The position numbers were made by a program, and so were the translations under genes. Shown piece by piece: positions 35,050-49,271 of a stretch of 64,000 nt of DNA. A model generated the notes under the pieces. The model searched no databases. It was not told where the DNA came from and worked only from the letters and a program-made list of their open reading frames with translations. Positions within the stretch are counted from its first letter, which is position 1. The number at the start of each line of letters is the position of its first letter. This DNA is from Steinernema hermaphroditum. Its lineage: Eukaryota > Nematoda > Chromadorea > Rhabditida > Steinernematidae. The stretch is taken from positions 8,396,012 through 8,460,011 of the forward strand of contig CM059623.1 of NCBI GenBank assembly GCA_030435675.1. The letters run 5' to 3'.

Positions 35050-36567
35050 ATGATGGACGTCGCTTCGAACTCCCAGTGGCGCGATCTTCGACGATTCACC
35101 GATCGTCCTTCGAAGTTTGCCCATCCGGCCTTTGAGCCTGGAGAGCAGGTTTGCTGCCTTCAGGACTGTTTTTTTATTGAAACAGATTTAGAACATGGAG
35201 ATGGTTCACAAGTGCAAAGTTCTGGTCGTTGGGGCAGGTGGGCTCGGCTGCGAAATTCTGAAGAATTTGGCGTTGTCCGGATTCAAAAGAATCGAGGTCA
35301 TCGACATGGACACCATTGATCTCTCCAACTTGAACCGACAGTTCCTCTTCCGTGAGAAGGATGTCGGAAAGTCGAAAGCAGAAATCGCAGCCGCTTTCAT
35401 CGAATCTCGAGTGGATGGATGTTCTGTCGTGGCGCATAACTGCAAGATCCAAGAGAAGGACGCAAACTTCTATCGCTCCTTTTCTATCGTTATTTGTGGT
35501 CTCGATTCGATTGTAGCTCGCCGGTGGCTAAATGACATGATGGTAAGGGTCTTTCCGAAAGACTGGATCTATATGATTCCTTTTCAGTGTAGCTTGGTGC
35601 ACTACGACGGAAACGGAGATGTCGATACTTCTACAATAATCCCTTTGATTGATGGCGGCACTGAAGGATTCAAGGGTAACGCCCGAGTGATTTACCCCCA
35701 CTTCAGTCCATGTGTCGACTGCACGCTGGATTTGTATCCCCCTCAAGTCAATTTTCCCTTGTGCACTATCGCTCACACTCCGCGACTTCCGGAGCACTGT
35801 GTGGAGTACGTTAAAGTGATTCTGTGGGAAAAGGAAAAGCCCTTCGGAGATAACACTCTCGACGGTGATTCTCCCGAACACATCGAATGGGTGTTCCAGA
35901 AGGCTGCTGCTCGCGCTGAAGAATACGGTATCCGCGGAGTCGACATTCGATTAACTCAGGGTGTTCTCAAGCGAATCATTCCAGCGGTGGCTTCTACTAA
36001 TGCCGTAATTGCCGCTTCGTGTGCTTTAGAGGCACTTAAACTTGCTTCCAAGTAAGAATACCCGTTTTTTCCGAAAGCTCTAACGCTTTACATTTTAGCA
36101 TTGCATGCCCTCTGACCAATTACTTAAATTTTTCGGATATCGAAGGAGTTAACTTCAGTGTTGTTGCCCTGGAAAAAGAACCCGGATGTTTGATCTGTAG
36201 TCGTGAGACACGATCCGTTGAAATCCCAGCGGGCGAGAAGCTGTCGTACCTTGTTGAAAAGCTGAAAACCGAATTGTATGTGTGCCCCATTTTGACTTTC
36301 ACATAACTGCTGATTTTAGTCAACTCCGCAACCCTTCAGTGCACTCGTCAGATAATATCCTCTTCATGCTCAACAGTTTAATGCCTCAGATGGAGCCCAT
36401 CAGCAAGAGCAACATGGCGAAGACTTTCAGTGGTATGTCACCTCAATCGCTTAGGCGCATACAGTAATACGTCTTTTTCAGATCTTGGCCTGTCGAATGG
36501 CGACGAAGTCGTGGTTGCCGATGAGTCTCTTCGACAGACGATCACTCTCCAACTGAAATTTGTTTAA
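35050..36567 (+). CDS. uba-3: NEDD8-activating enzyme E1 catalytic subunit UBA3
   Basis: UBA3, with its APPBP1 partner, adenylates NEDD8 and passes it through a cysteine thioester to UBC12 for cullin activation. Exons 35050-35148, 35192-35542, 35588-36051, 36099-36275, 36320-36432 and 36482-36567 give 429 residues. Seen are the nucleotide-binding [59 protein letters not shown], the catalytic cysteine segment [16 protein letters not shown], and the ubiquitin-fold C-terminus. The acceptor at 35191 was preferred because the one at 35185 puts a stop in frame. The C. elegans orthologue is RFL-1. AATAAA occurs at 36629. Confidence 0.95.
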
Positions 36568-37189
36568 TTTATTACTCTGTACATTTCTTGTCCCCGGTTT
36601 AGTTCTGAACATAAGGAGAGAGTGCAGGAATAAAAATCACTTTCTTCGGGGTTGGACTGTTTTTGTAGGATCAGAGCAGTGCTCCCTGGGGTGCGGTGGA
36701 GAACGTTCTGGAATAGCAGTTCAAAGCCCGGGGTCCCGCAACGACAATGTAGTACGGCGGAGCATCCGACTGACGTCATGGTGGAAGGATGGAGGACCGA
36801 ATGCATTTCTTATAAATTTCGTTCTCGAAGCCTTATAGTCCTCTGGAAGCCTCTCCGGGTGGATTCGGCGTGCCGCACGCGGGAGGCGCCCGATTCTCAC
36901 TCGTGGTGACGTCGCTGTAGCGCCAGTGCTCGCGCGACGCTGTGTGTGGTGGGAAGCCGCGGATCTGCGCGAAATGAATATTTGAGTTCCGTCGATCGAT
37001 GGCGATGACGTCGCGAGAAGTCGAATCCGGCGGAAGTTCGGGTGCCGTTCCCGGGGCGAAGGTCGAGGCACTTTGTATTCCTGTGTGATGAATAAATCAG
37101 GGCCTTTCGTGGATGCTTCCATATCCCGCTCCTCCATTGCTCATTTCGCGATTGTGTTCCTCCCTCACTGCGCCCTTTCAGGTATAATC
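36568..37189. other. Intergenic region between UBA3 and cct-5
   Basis: About 620 bp with the UBA3 polyadenylation signal AATAAA (36629-36634) near its left end and a TTTCAG acceptor (about 37177-37180) 9 nt before the cct-5 start. Nothing else recognised. Confidence 0.5.
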
Positions 37190-40050
37190 ATGACGTCCGC
37201 TGGTCATATCATGTTTGACGAATCGGGTCAACCGTTCATCGTCCTCCGCGACCAAGATAAACAGAAGCGGCTGACTGGTATTGAAGCCGTCAAGGTGCGT
37301 CCGCCTCTTCCTTGTCTCCTGTGATAACTCCCATTTCAGAGCCATATCCTGGCGGCACGTGCGGTCGCGAATACTCTGAAGACGTCCCTTGGACCGCGCG
37401 GACTCGACAAGATCCTCGTCAGTCCCGATGGCGATGTCACCATCACGAACGATGGAGCCACAATCATGGAGAAGATGCATGTGGAGCATCATGTTGCAAA
37501 ACTGATGGTGGAACTCTCCCAGTCTCAAGATGCTGAAATCGGAGATGGAACAACCGGTGTTGTTGGTAAGTATGCTACTCCGCTGAGGGCATTTTAGCGC
37601 TGCTTTGCACGACACGTATCCCACGCAAGCAAGTCCTTTCTTATCCATCCTCGGGTATTAGTGGCTCGGTTACTTAATTCGGGGTATCTTACGAGCTTTT
37701 ACGTTACTGCTTTTGGTGTTCTCTCATCGAAACTCGGAATAAACACTGTCAGCGGATGCGCCAAAGCTTTTAGCTGATATCCGATTTTCTCTTCAAAGTA
37801 TTTGATGCTTGCGTGAGGCATTAATAAATGTGCACTTTGAAACGCGTGCTAATAATGTAGTCGAATTCTTTTTTCGCTATCTGTGAAGCTGGTTTGTTGC
37901 GCACCAAAGAATGAAAAAATCGATACCTGGCAGGGCGACCTCTGCGTTCTTATGTATCGTGTCACCTTCGGTTTACGCGCCCTCCTCCTCCTGATGAAGG
38001 GCGACAACGCAGTAGTAATAGTTTTTGTCACGTTTTGAGAACCGTTCCTTCGAGGTAACGATTTAAGCGAAACGCCCATTTTACTGGCAGCTCGCTTCTT
38101 CGCCCCTTTGATTACCATTTGGGAAGATTGTTTATAGTCACTAGAGACAGGTCGTTTTTAATTTTCCCAGGCGCTACATCTTCAATGCAGCCCATGTTCT
38201 ACGTAAGGGACATTTTGTTTTCCTCTCATTCCCTCTTTCGACGCATGTCTCAATCTATGTTGTTGATTCGTTGACGTAATGGAAGAGGCATTTCCGCCCC
38301 TTCGGAATGCCTCAGAAGCGTTTGTCATCATCGCTGTCTGGCGGATTTATCGCTTATTCGTGTAATCGCAAATCGCATTTCACATCGTCGAATCAAACAT
38401 CGTCCTTTATCCAAAGTTGCAAAAATAACGAAACTTCAAAAGTTTTTTCTTTTCACTAATGGCTTCGGATTTCAGTGCTTGCCGGTGCCCTGCTGGGGGA
38501 AGCTGAAGCATTGCTGAATAAGGGCATTCACCCTATCAAGATTGCCGATGGATTCGACATGGCGTGCAAGAAAGCACTGGAAACTCTGGACAGTGTCGCT
38601 GATCACTTCCCAGTGCATGACCGCGAAATGATGATTGAATCCGCGATCACCTCCCTGGGTTCGAAGATGTTCGTTTCATTGTTATGATTGTTGTTGATCA
38701 GTTGAATTTTTTTAGTGTGAACCGTAACCTGCGACACTTGGCCGAGATCGCTGTGGACGCTGTTTTGTCCGTGGCTGACTTGGAAGAGAAGGACGTTAAT
38801 TTCGAACTCATAAAGGTCGACGGAAAAGTTGGAGGCCGACTTGAAGATACCGTTCTCGTGAAAGGTGTCGTCATTGACAAGACTCTCAGCCACCCTCAGA
38901 TGCCGCGCAACATCGAAAATGCGAAAATCGCTATTCTGACATGCCCCTTCGAGCCCCCTAAGCCCAAAACCAAACATAAGTTGGATATCACCTCAACCGA
39001 AGACTTCCAGAAGCTTCGTGATTACGAACGCGAAACTTTTGAGAGCATGATTAAGCAGGTAGTTCGCTTATCGTTGCTCCCTTTCCACAGTACACTTTTA
39101 GGTCAAAGAAAGCGGAGCCAATTTGGCTATCTGCCAGTGGGGCTTTGACGATGAAGCAAATCACCTGCTTTATCACCACAAGTTGCCTGCTGTCCGATGG
39201 GTTGGAGGTCCCGAAATTGAGCTCATTGCCATTGCTACGAACGGAAGAATTGTGCCACGATTTGCTGAATTGACCCCAGAGAAACTAGGAAGTGCCGGTG
39301 TTATCCGAGAGTTGTCGTTTGGAACCGCCAAAGACCATATGCTATGCATTGAGCAATGTCCCAACAACCGTGCGGTCACCATTTTTGTTCGCGGCGGAAA
39401 CAAGCTCGTAGGTTTGTGGATTCGCTTCCGAAGAACCATTTTTTGTTTAGATTATTGATGAGGCAAAACGGGCTATTCACGATGCTTTGTGCGTTATCCG
39501 CAATTTGGTAAAGGACGACAGAATCGTTTATGGGGGTGGTGCCGCTGAGACAGCCTGCGCTTTGGCCGTATCCGAGGAAGCAGATAAGGTAGGATGTGGC
39601 TGGATAAGGAAATAGTATTAATATAACTTCTTTTCAGATTCCTGGACTAGAGCAGTATGCTTTCCGCGCATTTGCTGATGCTCTTGACTGCATCCCTATC
39701 GCGCTTGCTGAAAATTCTGGCTTGGCGGCTATTGATGCCTTGACCGAGTTGAAGGCTATGCAGATCGAAACCAAGAATTCGCGTCTTGGAATTGATTGTG
39801 TTGGATCAGGAACAAACGACATGAAGGAACAGAAGGTTATCGAGACTCTTCTCTCAAAGAAAGAACAGATTTCACTGGCTACTCAGGTAAACTCCTTTGG
39901 GATTTGTAGGGTCTGTCGAGATTAAGGGGGTTATGACGGTTTAATTCGTGTACACTAAGGATTAGTCTTATGCTAAGCTTCTTTCAGGTAGTGCGAATGA
40001 TCCTCAAGATTGACGATGTGCGCGTCCCTGACGATGAAGGAAACCAGTAA
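37190..40050 (+). CDS. cct-5: Chaperonin TCP-1 epsilon subunit (CCT-5)
   Basis: One of eight subunits of the cytosolic CCT/TRiC ring that folds actin and tubulin. First exons are 37190-37294 and 37340-37565. After a roughly 910-nt intron the next exon starts at 38476. Group II chaperonin signatures are [60 protein letters not shown] (epsilon-specific), [18 protein letters not shown] and [15 protein letters not shown]. The C-terminus ends [17 protein letters not shown]. The large intron contains no recognised element and is unusually long for this window. Confidence 0.96.
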
Positions 40051-40359
40051 CGCTCCATCTTTTACGCGAGAGGCGAGCCTTTCTGAAATTGGTCTCCGAC
40101 TTGATCCTCTTGATGCTCACCGATGCTCCTGCTGTGTTTTGTTTTCATTTTTTTTGTTGCTTGTTTCTTGTTTCTTGATGTTGCGTAATTTCCGAGTAAA
40201 TCGTGCTTTAGTGGTGTCACAAGTCTTAGTGGTTGCTAAGCCCAAGACGATATCTGCGTCATTTGTTGCGTGTAACCCTTTTTGAATTTCCTTGGCAGGT
40301 TCTTATCAGTCGATCGGCGATGTCACTTTATTGTAGCTGATTAGTTCACACCAATCGTG

Positions 40360-42404
40360 ATGTCAGTCGCAACGAGTACCTCGGTTGCTTCTGCTGAAAG
40401 GGTAACCAACCATGCACTGTTTGTCTTTCTGACGCATGTTTGTTCTAGAAGGAAGATTCGTCCGTAGATGTTGTTAGCTTAGAAACGCCACAGGTACTGG
40501 GAGCTGGCCTCTCTCCAAGCGTCCTCAATGCGGCCATCGGGTCCACGGCGGGTATGCAGCTTCCGCTAATTCGGGAAACCGACAATTTGACTTCCAGGGT
40601 TTCCCACCACTCCTGAACTCAAAAAATACCTCACCATGAATCCCTTCGAGATAAAATTCCGGGAAGCGAATCGAAGGATCAGTCAGAGTAGTCAGGAGCT
40701 CCTCGAGCAGAATGGACTTGTGCCCCCAACGATCGCCATATCATCCGGTGGAGTGCTGAAATTGCCCTCTTCGTTCTCACAGTCCCCCGGACTGTTCCCC
40801 AGTATTAATATGCTCTCAGCCGACATAGATCCCACGGAGGCTCTGAAAACAGCCGACATCGCGAAGCTGGTTCAACAGATGAAGGAGAGCGGATCTTCTC
40901 TGTTTCCTGGCCGCTTGAGCACCGATGAAGGCAACCAAACTCCTCGCACTGCTGACGTTCTCAACGCTGTTCTGGACATGCATAGCGACAGGCTAGGATC
41001 TATCAACTACTTGGGTGTTTCCTCCGCCGCGACGGTGTCTGCAGCTGCTGCAGCCGCAGCCGTCGCTGCAGTCCACACCGTAGCCGGCGTCACAGCGGCC
41101 TCCGCGATCACCCCTCCAGCTTCTGTCCCCACTCTAATCCATCCTGTGGCTTCGTCATCCATTCCCAAAGCACCTTCTCCGGTGGCCCCTATCAAAGCCG
41201 GCGAGCTCACCGTTGCCGGAGTACAGGTGCCTGCATTGGCGGTTGTGTCGACGTCCTCAACGATCACTACCATGTACCCACCACTTTCGCTGAACACCTT
41301 ACCACACAGTACAGTTGCAAACGGTGGACTACTGCAGCCGACAGCAATCGATCCCACCGGAAATTCTCCACGGTCTCCCATCAACATGACTCAGTACCTG
41401 AACTCAAGAAGCTATTGCACTATGATTTTGCTTCTAGGTTGAAGACCGCAAAGCCGATCGACTCATCTGTCATTCCGATTAACGCCAGTGGAAGTCAGTT
41501 CGTCGGGAATGACGCAGTGGTCAACCACTGGAGCAGTTCTGAGCATGACGTGAAACCGGTGATTCACAAAAGATCCGTTGAGTCACTGCATTCCGTAGGT
41601 GCTATTTATTTGCTTTACTTAAACAGCGCGCTATTGTTTAGCCATACTACCACAGTGACTACGAGGCATTGAAATCGAAGGACGACGCTTCTGGCAGAAG
41701 GTACACTTCCAGGACAACGCTTTCAACACCGTAAACCTTTAGTAATGACTCCCAAGTTTCGACGACAAGAGGTCGAGGAAGAGGTCGTGGTGCTTCCATT
41801 ACAGCCGACATGCCGGCCGATGAACGAAGGCTGACGATCCTAGAGAGAAACAAGGCGGCTGCCGTAAGGTACCGTAAGCGAAAGAAAGAAGAACACGATG
41901 AGATGTTGGGAAGGGTCCATGGTTTGGAACAGGACAAAGTCTCCTTAACGGTTCGTTGTCCTCTTTGCACGCTTTTCTTCCATCCTATCGATCACAATGT
42001 TTGCGATCACGTCACGTACCGGGTTTTCATTGCACGTCATCGGCAGTGCTCTGCTTTTCACGCACGTTTATCTCTGATGACGTTAGGCGGGCAGGGACAT
42101 AATTATCGATGTTTAGACTCAAAATACCGTACTCCGCCGTGAACTCGAGCGAGTAACAGCGCTCTTGAAGGCTCGCGACTCTCGGTGCGTTTGCAGAGCA
42201 AATCAGATCATGTAAGTGGAAAGGAAAGCATACCTCATTCCCCCTCCCTAGAGCTACAGTATGCGATACTTTAGGTGCGAAGGTCTACGTTCCGAAGATT
42301 CCCCTATCGATATCGTCTCAAATCTGGATCTCACCAGCGTTAACGTTGCAGCAGGCCCTGCGTCTTTGTATCTTACACCCCAGCAGGCATATAAGCCTAA
42401 ATAA
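40360..42404 (+). CDS. atf-7: ATF-2/ATF-7-like bZIP transcription factor
   Basis: A nuclear bZIP factor. The N-terminal exons encode [15 protein letters not shown], then the conserved [14 protein letters not shown] followed by a Ser/Thr/Ala-rich region with several SP and TP sites. An Ala-rich run (about 41036-41066) follows. The bZIP basic region is [20 protein letters not shown] and the leucine zipper continues across an intron into [17 protein letters not shown]. The last exon ends TPQQAYKPK. In C. elegans ATF-7 acts downstream of the p38 MAPK PMK-1 in immunity, which is a family inference here. TTGTAG lies about 24 nt before the ATG. Some middle exon borders are approximate. Confidence 0.85.
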
Positions 42405-42850
42405 TAAGGACCAACGAAAGCCGAAGACGGCGCTCATGTACATTTACTGTCCCTATGTTGTTGATTCTGCGTACACTTGCATTGCTCCTCCCTTGTGCAC
42501 AGTTCTACATTCGTAATCATCCTAGTCGGCGGCATACCTCATTCCCCCACTAGGGCAAACTGTAATACTTGTATATAGTCATTTCCATCCACAATCAATT
42601 GATGATTCAAACTTCGGTTGTTCACTTTCCATTTTATGACCAAGAGCATTTTAGCAGCGCTAATGAAGCTCCCCTTTATCCAATCTATGCCCGAACCCAT
42701 GTCTTTTTTAGCAAAGGTTAGGTTGTTTCTGTTCGGACGATCGAACACCTTAGAACCCACCTAGAAATTTTGTAACAGATGTCTATCGATACCATTTCCA
42801 TGTAAATTAAATTTCTATGGAAAGCGAATCAATGCGGTTTATTTGTAACT
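42405..42850. other. Convergent intergenic region
   Basis: About 450 bp between the 3' ends of the bZIP gene and the PMF1-like gene. No feature recognised. Confidence 0.5.
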
Positions 42851-43345
42851 TCAATGACGTTCCACGGACTCCACCAATGCATCGAAAGTGTTTCGCGCCT
42901 TGTTCACGCGTTCCTTTTCAGCGGCCACCTTCGAATTCAGCACATCTCTTATCTCTTGGAGACGTTTTTCTTGTTTAAGGAGCACCGCACGCTTGTAGAG
43001 GGCTAAATCTTCCTGCGGAGATCCAGTGGGGCGCCATCCTAACTCGCTTCTGGCGTTGTTCGATAGGGCAACGTCGGACACTTTAACGTGGAGCTAAAAA
43101 CTTCCAGGCGTCAACGGAATCCTAAAGAAGAAACTCACGTCGTGCTCTTCACAGAGGGCTTCAATTTTATCCCGCACACATTTCGTAAATTCCTTAGAGG
43201 CCTCAGTATTCACTGTTTCAGCGTCTACCGTTTCACGGCATTTGATATCCGGGTTCTCTGACAATGATTTCTGGAAGAAGGCTGACTTCTCAACGGTTTC
43301 GAGTAACGACGAGAACGTCGATATTATATTGTTTGAAATCGACAT
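42851..43345 (-). CDS. PMF1/Nnf1-like kinetochore MIS12-complex subunit
   Basis: Two minus-strand exons, 43139-43345 and 42851-43093, give 149 mostly helical residues. The segment LGWRPTGSPQEDLALYKRAV matches the conserved WRPSG-x-PEKDL motif of PMF1, followed by a C-terminal coiled coil (LKQEKRLQEIRDVLNSKV). PMF1/Nnf1 pairs with MIS12 and connects inner and outer kinetochore; the C. elegans counterpart is probably KBP-1. A TTTCAG lies 9 nt before the ATG. Identification rests on one motif plus size and coiled-coil layout. Confidence 0.7.
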
Positions 43346-44603
43346 CTTCGCAGTCTGAAACGAGAAAATGTCCATTAAGAGCGTTATCAACGCGAACATT
43401 CACTGGAAAGAATTGTACGATATAAGGAAAGAAGAGCAACATATAGTTGAACATCGCGTTTGCCGCCAAAACGCTCAATAGCGATGTGATACCATTCGTT
43501 GGTTCACAGAACCACGCTTTTCTGTACACCGTAGAGAGGTGCCAAACTGGAAAAGAAGAGAGTTCGACAAGAACTGAAAAGTCCCGTGCGATCGGCGTGT
43601 TGTCCACATTCGAATCTGATCCTGCCTTACAAGGCACTTTGGTGTCCCACCACGGAGTCGTCCAGACTGTAAATGCGGGAAAGTAGAGTCAAGCCGGCCG
43701 AATAACAGACAGTGTAGTGCATTCTAAGTGCTCTTCTAAGAAACGTTCAAAAATTTCGCGATACGTAGGAGCCGCTGCTGTTAGCCTTTGTGTTTGCGTC
43801 ACTCTGATGTTTATATCATTCGCGCGAGCACTTCGAAATCAACGCTCTCGTGTATCGCTTCGCGTTTGTGTTTTATCGATTCGGAAGCGATCGACAACAG
43901 CACTTTAATGCTGTTTCTACTTTCTGCGACTACAGCCCGCACAAACCAGTCCGTCTTCTCCTTCTGTTCCATCAGTCACATACCATTATTGCGCGTCGTC
44001 CATCGCTATAGAAGCGCTCATTGAAAAGCATCGAATACTTTCTCGTCGTTCCCTCCGCGCAGTATGAAACGCAGAAAAAGTGGCGGCGGAGTGAAATCAC
44101 TCTTCGGAAAGGTCGGTGTGACTTGTTCCTCGTGCATTCAATGAGTGTACATTTGTGTTGACTCTGTGTCCATCGAGTGTTCTTATACTGCTTCTCGTGT
44201 GGAATTTGTTGCATCGTATCGATCTCTAGTCCTATCAGCCGACCATGATTAACGTCATGTGACATAAAACTCCGCTGTTTCCGTCCCATTTGTGTGTGTT
44301 TCCTCTCCATTAACGTGCATCAAAATAAGATATTAACGCGTTTTAGGCTGTATGCCTACGAAGCGGCGTCGTAATCCATCTGCGGAGGGTAGTGATGAAG
44401 GGAGGAAAAAAGTGGATATAGTGAGTGGTTTTATTTTTTTTTGGATTCCACCTTTGATGTACTATAAATGCGAGAATCACGCGCGAAATAGCCGGATGTA
44501 GTTGGATGCTGTAATGCAGCACAATTTCAGATCTTATTGCTGAGATCATACTTGGGGTTTGGCGAATGTAGGTTTGCGCACTCTCTCATTTCGACTTTCG
44601 GTA
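43346..44603. other. Divergent intergenic region between the PMF1-like gene and trxr-1
   Basis: About 1.26 kb. Probably contains both promoters and the trxr-1 leader; a TTTCAG acceptor ends near 44530. No other coding feature is supported. Confidence 0.5.
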
Positions 44604-47146
<2,543 letters not shown>

Positions 47147-47192
47147 AGTGCGGTTCCTATCTTATCGATAAGGAACCATCTGATTCAACGAA

Positions 47193-47255
47193 GGCTATAG
47201 TTGTGACGGATTGTGGCTAAACTCTACTGGAGCGCCGCATTCTTGATTTATAGTC
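47193..47255 (+). promoter_or_regulatory. SECIS element of trxr-1 (type II form)
   Basis: It starts 47 nt after the stop codon. The basal helix GGCTATAG (47193-47200) pairs with TTATAGTC (47248-47255). The non-Watson-Crick quartet is TGAC (47204-47207) opposite TGAT (47244-47247). The upper helix GGATTGTGGC (47208-47217) pairs with GCCGCATTC (47234-47242) with one bulged T. Unpaired AAA follows (47219-47221), then a small CTC/GAG helix with loop. This order is that of eukaryotic SECIS elements, which direct selenocysteine insertion. The base before TGA is G rather than the common A. Confidence 0.85.
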
Positions 47256-47452
47256 ATGCTGTTGAATCGCCTCGTATGGGTTTTAAAGTTGCATTAGTGA
47301 ATGTTTCATGGTGTTATGTAAAACAAAACTTTAATGCTCTCACTGGGTTCATAAATGTGGCTGAGGAGGAGCAGAAGGAACATCTGGCGCGGAGCGGTCC
47401 GTTTGTTTACGACCCAGTTGCTGTGTCCCTTGGTCGGGAATCGGCAGTCATG

Positions 47453-47674
47453 TCCTCCGTTGATTCCCTCGATTCTTCGACCACCGGGACCCCTATCGGC
47501 GCCTTCTACGTGTGCTCCGGCCACCTCGTTTCCCTCGCCTGCTACTTGGCCTTCGGCTTTCTGTGCGTCGTCGGCATCTTTTTCTGTGGAAAGTACGAAC
47601 GGAGCGTCGAGGGCGAAGCCAATATGATCAAAGCGAAAACGACGCCTCCAGAGAATCGCTCATTCGAAGAATGA
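47453..47674 (+). CDS. Possible small single-pass membrane protein
   Basis: From Met at 47453 the frame gives 73 residues: a Ser/Thr-rich start, one strong transmembrane helix (LVSLACYLAFGFLCVVGIFF) and a charged tail. An AATAAA at 47709-47714 follows the stop. The frame stays open upstream to about 47213, overlapping the SECIS, so it may be part of the trxr-1 3' UTR instead. No family recognised. Confidence 0.4.
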   Translation, partial: SSVDSLDSSTTGTPIGAFYVCSGHLVSLACYLAFGFLCVVGIFFCGKYERSVEGEANMIKAKTTPPENRSFEE

Positions 47675-47742
47675 GAGACATTCTAGGAAATTGTACTCAT
47701 GTTGAAGCAATAAACCATAGAACTACCGCACTCTTTGGTCCG

Positions 47743-48820
47743 CTTAAAGGGACACGGTCATGGCGGAAAAAAGTTTTTTAAAAAATCTGAAAAAATTCAT
47801 GCCCGTGTTTTTGAGGTTGCTGAAAACGATGGTGAGTGGCGATTCTAAGTTCGCCGGGTAGTTTCCTAGAAACAGACCACAGCGCGCGATCTGTGGTTTG
47901 TCGATGGTCCCGTCGCGGGACGCGTGTCCCGACGCGATTTTCGCGACGAATGCGATTCGCGTACTGTAGTTTCATCATTTTCTATCGATTTTGCTAAGTT
48001 TTGAGGGACAAAGCATCTTCAAAAGCATTTGTTTCGACTTATTTCACTTCCTCAGCTTATCTCTAATGCAGAAAAAGATCTTCGCCACGATTTTGGCGAT
48101 TTCGAGGGTTAGTTGCTGGATATGCAGTGGCATATACATGTGTGTGTGAAAACAATCAGTCGTATTTAAGTGTACTTTACGACAACTAGGCGAATTTCAC
48201 TGTCCGATGCAGAATTTACTGCTGATTCTATCACGTATCGATAGGGACACGTCCTAAATACAGATAGAATATCAGTTCTATGAAACGTGAAATGGCAGAA
48301 ACACCTATATTGGCGCTTATAGTTTTTTGGCATTGATGTTTAGAGGATTTAAGTGTGAATTGGACAATCCACTGGCGGTTTGGCATTTCAAAACTCTCAA
48401 ACTTGTAATAACATCGGACGAAAAGGAATATAGAGCGTTTCCATGTGATACTAACCCTCGAAATCGCCAAAATCGTGGCGAAAATCTTTTTCTGCATTAG
48501 AGATAAGCTGAGGAAGTGAAATAAGTCGAAACAAATGCTTTTGAAGATGCTTTGTCCCTCAAAACTTAGCAAAATCGATAGAAAATGATGAAACTACAGT
48601 ACGCGAATCGCATTCGTCGCGAAAATCGCGTCGGGACACGCGTCCCGCGACGGGACCATCGACAAACCACAGATCGCGCGCTGTGGTCTGTTTCTAGGAA
48701 ACTACCTGGCGAACTTAGAATCGCCACTCACCATCGTTTTCAGCAACCTCAAAAACACGGGCATGAATTTTTTCAGATTTTTTAAAAAACTTTTTTCCGC
48801 CATGACCGTGTCCCTTTAAG
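47743..48820. mobile_element. Palindromic DNA element (MITE-like) with ~370-bp inverted arms
   Basis: Left arm (about 47743-48120) and right arm (about 48447-48820) are near-perfect inverse copies, with termini TTAAAGGGACACGG and CCGTGTCCCTTTAA. The roughly 330-bp centre is unique and no transposase is encoded. The ends can be read as a TTAA or a TA target duplication. It lies 69 bp beyond the small membrane-protein frame. Confidence 0.8.
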
Positions 48821-49271
48821 GAAAGGATGCTTGTTGCCTCTCTCTCATGCCGACGAAACGCCTTGGATCGGGATTACTGTACAAGGTGTCCCAAAAGGCG
48901 TCATGACACTGGCTAAGTTCCTTATCTTGCTCTACAAGTTCACTCATACTTTGTGGAAATTACTCTTTTGCGGTTAGCTTTGGATTAGTTAGAATTGTGG
49001 TGTCATTTAGCGGTTGTCTGTAGCATAGCAGTCGAATTATTCCTGCTAGATCGGTCGACCGCATTCCTGATCTTAAGTATAAAGCAGTCGATCTTTATTC
49101 CTGCTGAGACAGTCGATAATAATCCTGTTCGTTGTTCAGTCGAGCCACCGCACGGCGTGTCAGCATAAGGGAAATTATACTCGCCGTCAAAAAAAAAACA
49201 AAGTCCGCACGTTCGGCCAGCGTGCGTGTGGTCTCCTCGATTTACAAGGGAAAACCTGACTTGAGCATCAT
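48821..49271. repeat. Repeat-derived sequence, including a segment shared with 60.55 kb
   Basis: The segment around 48921-48976 (CTACAAGTTCACTC then GTGGAAATTACTCTTTTG) recurs with few changes at about 60545-60600 beside a tyrosine-recombinase fragment. It is probably an untranslated or terminal part of one repeat family. No gene recognised. Confidence 0.55.

Noticed and set aside
35184..35191. First AG at 35185 as the UBA3 exon 2 acceptor
   Set aside because: It places TAG in frame two codons later; the AG at 35191 keeps the conserved frame.
37566..38475. The long cct-5 intron as a hidden gene or transposon
   Set aside because: No inverted ends, target duplication or domain-bearing frame were found in it.
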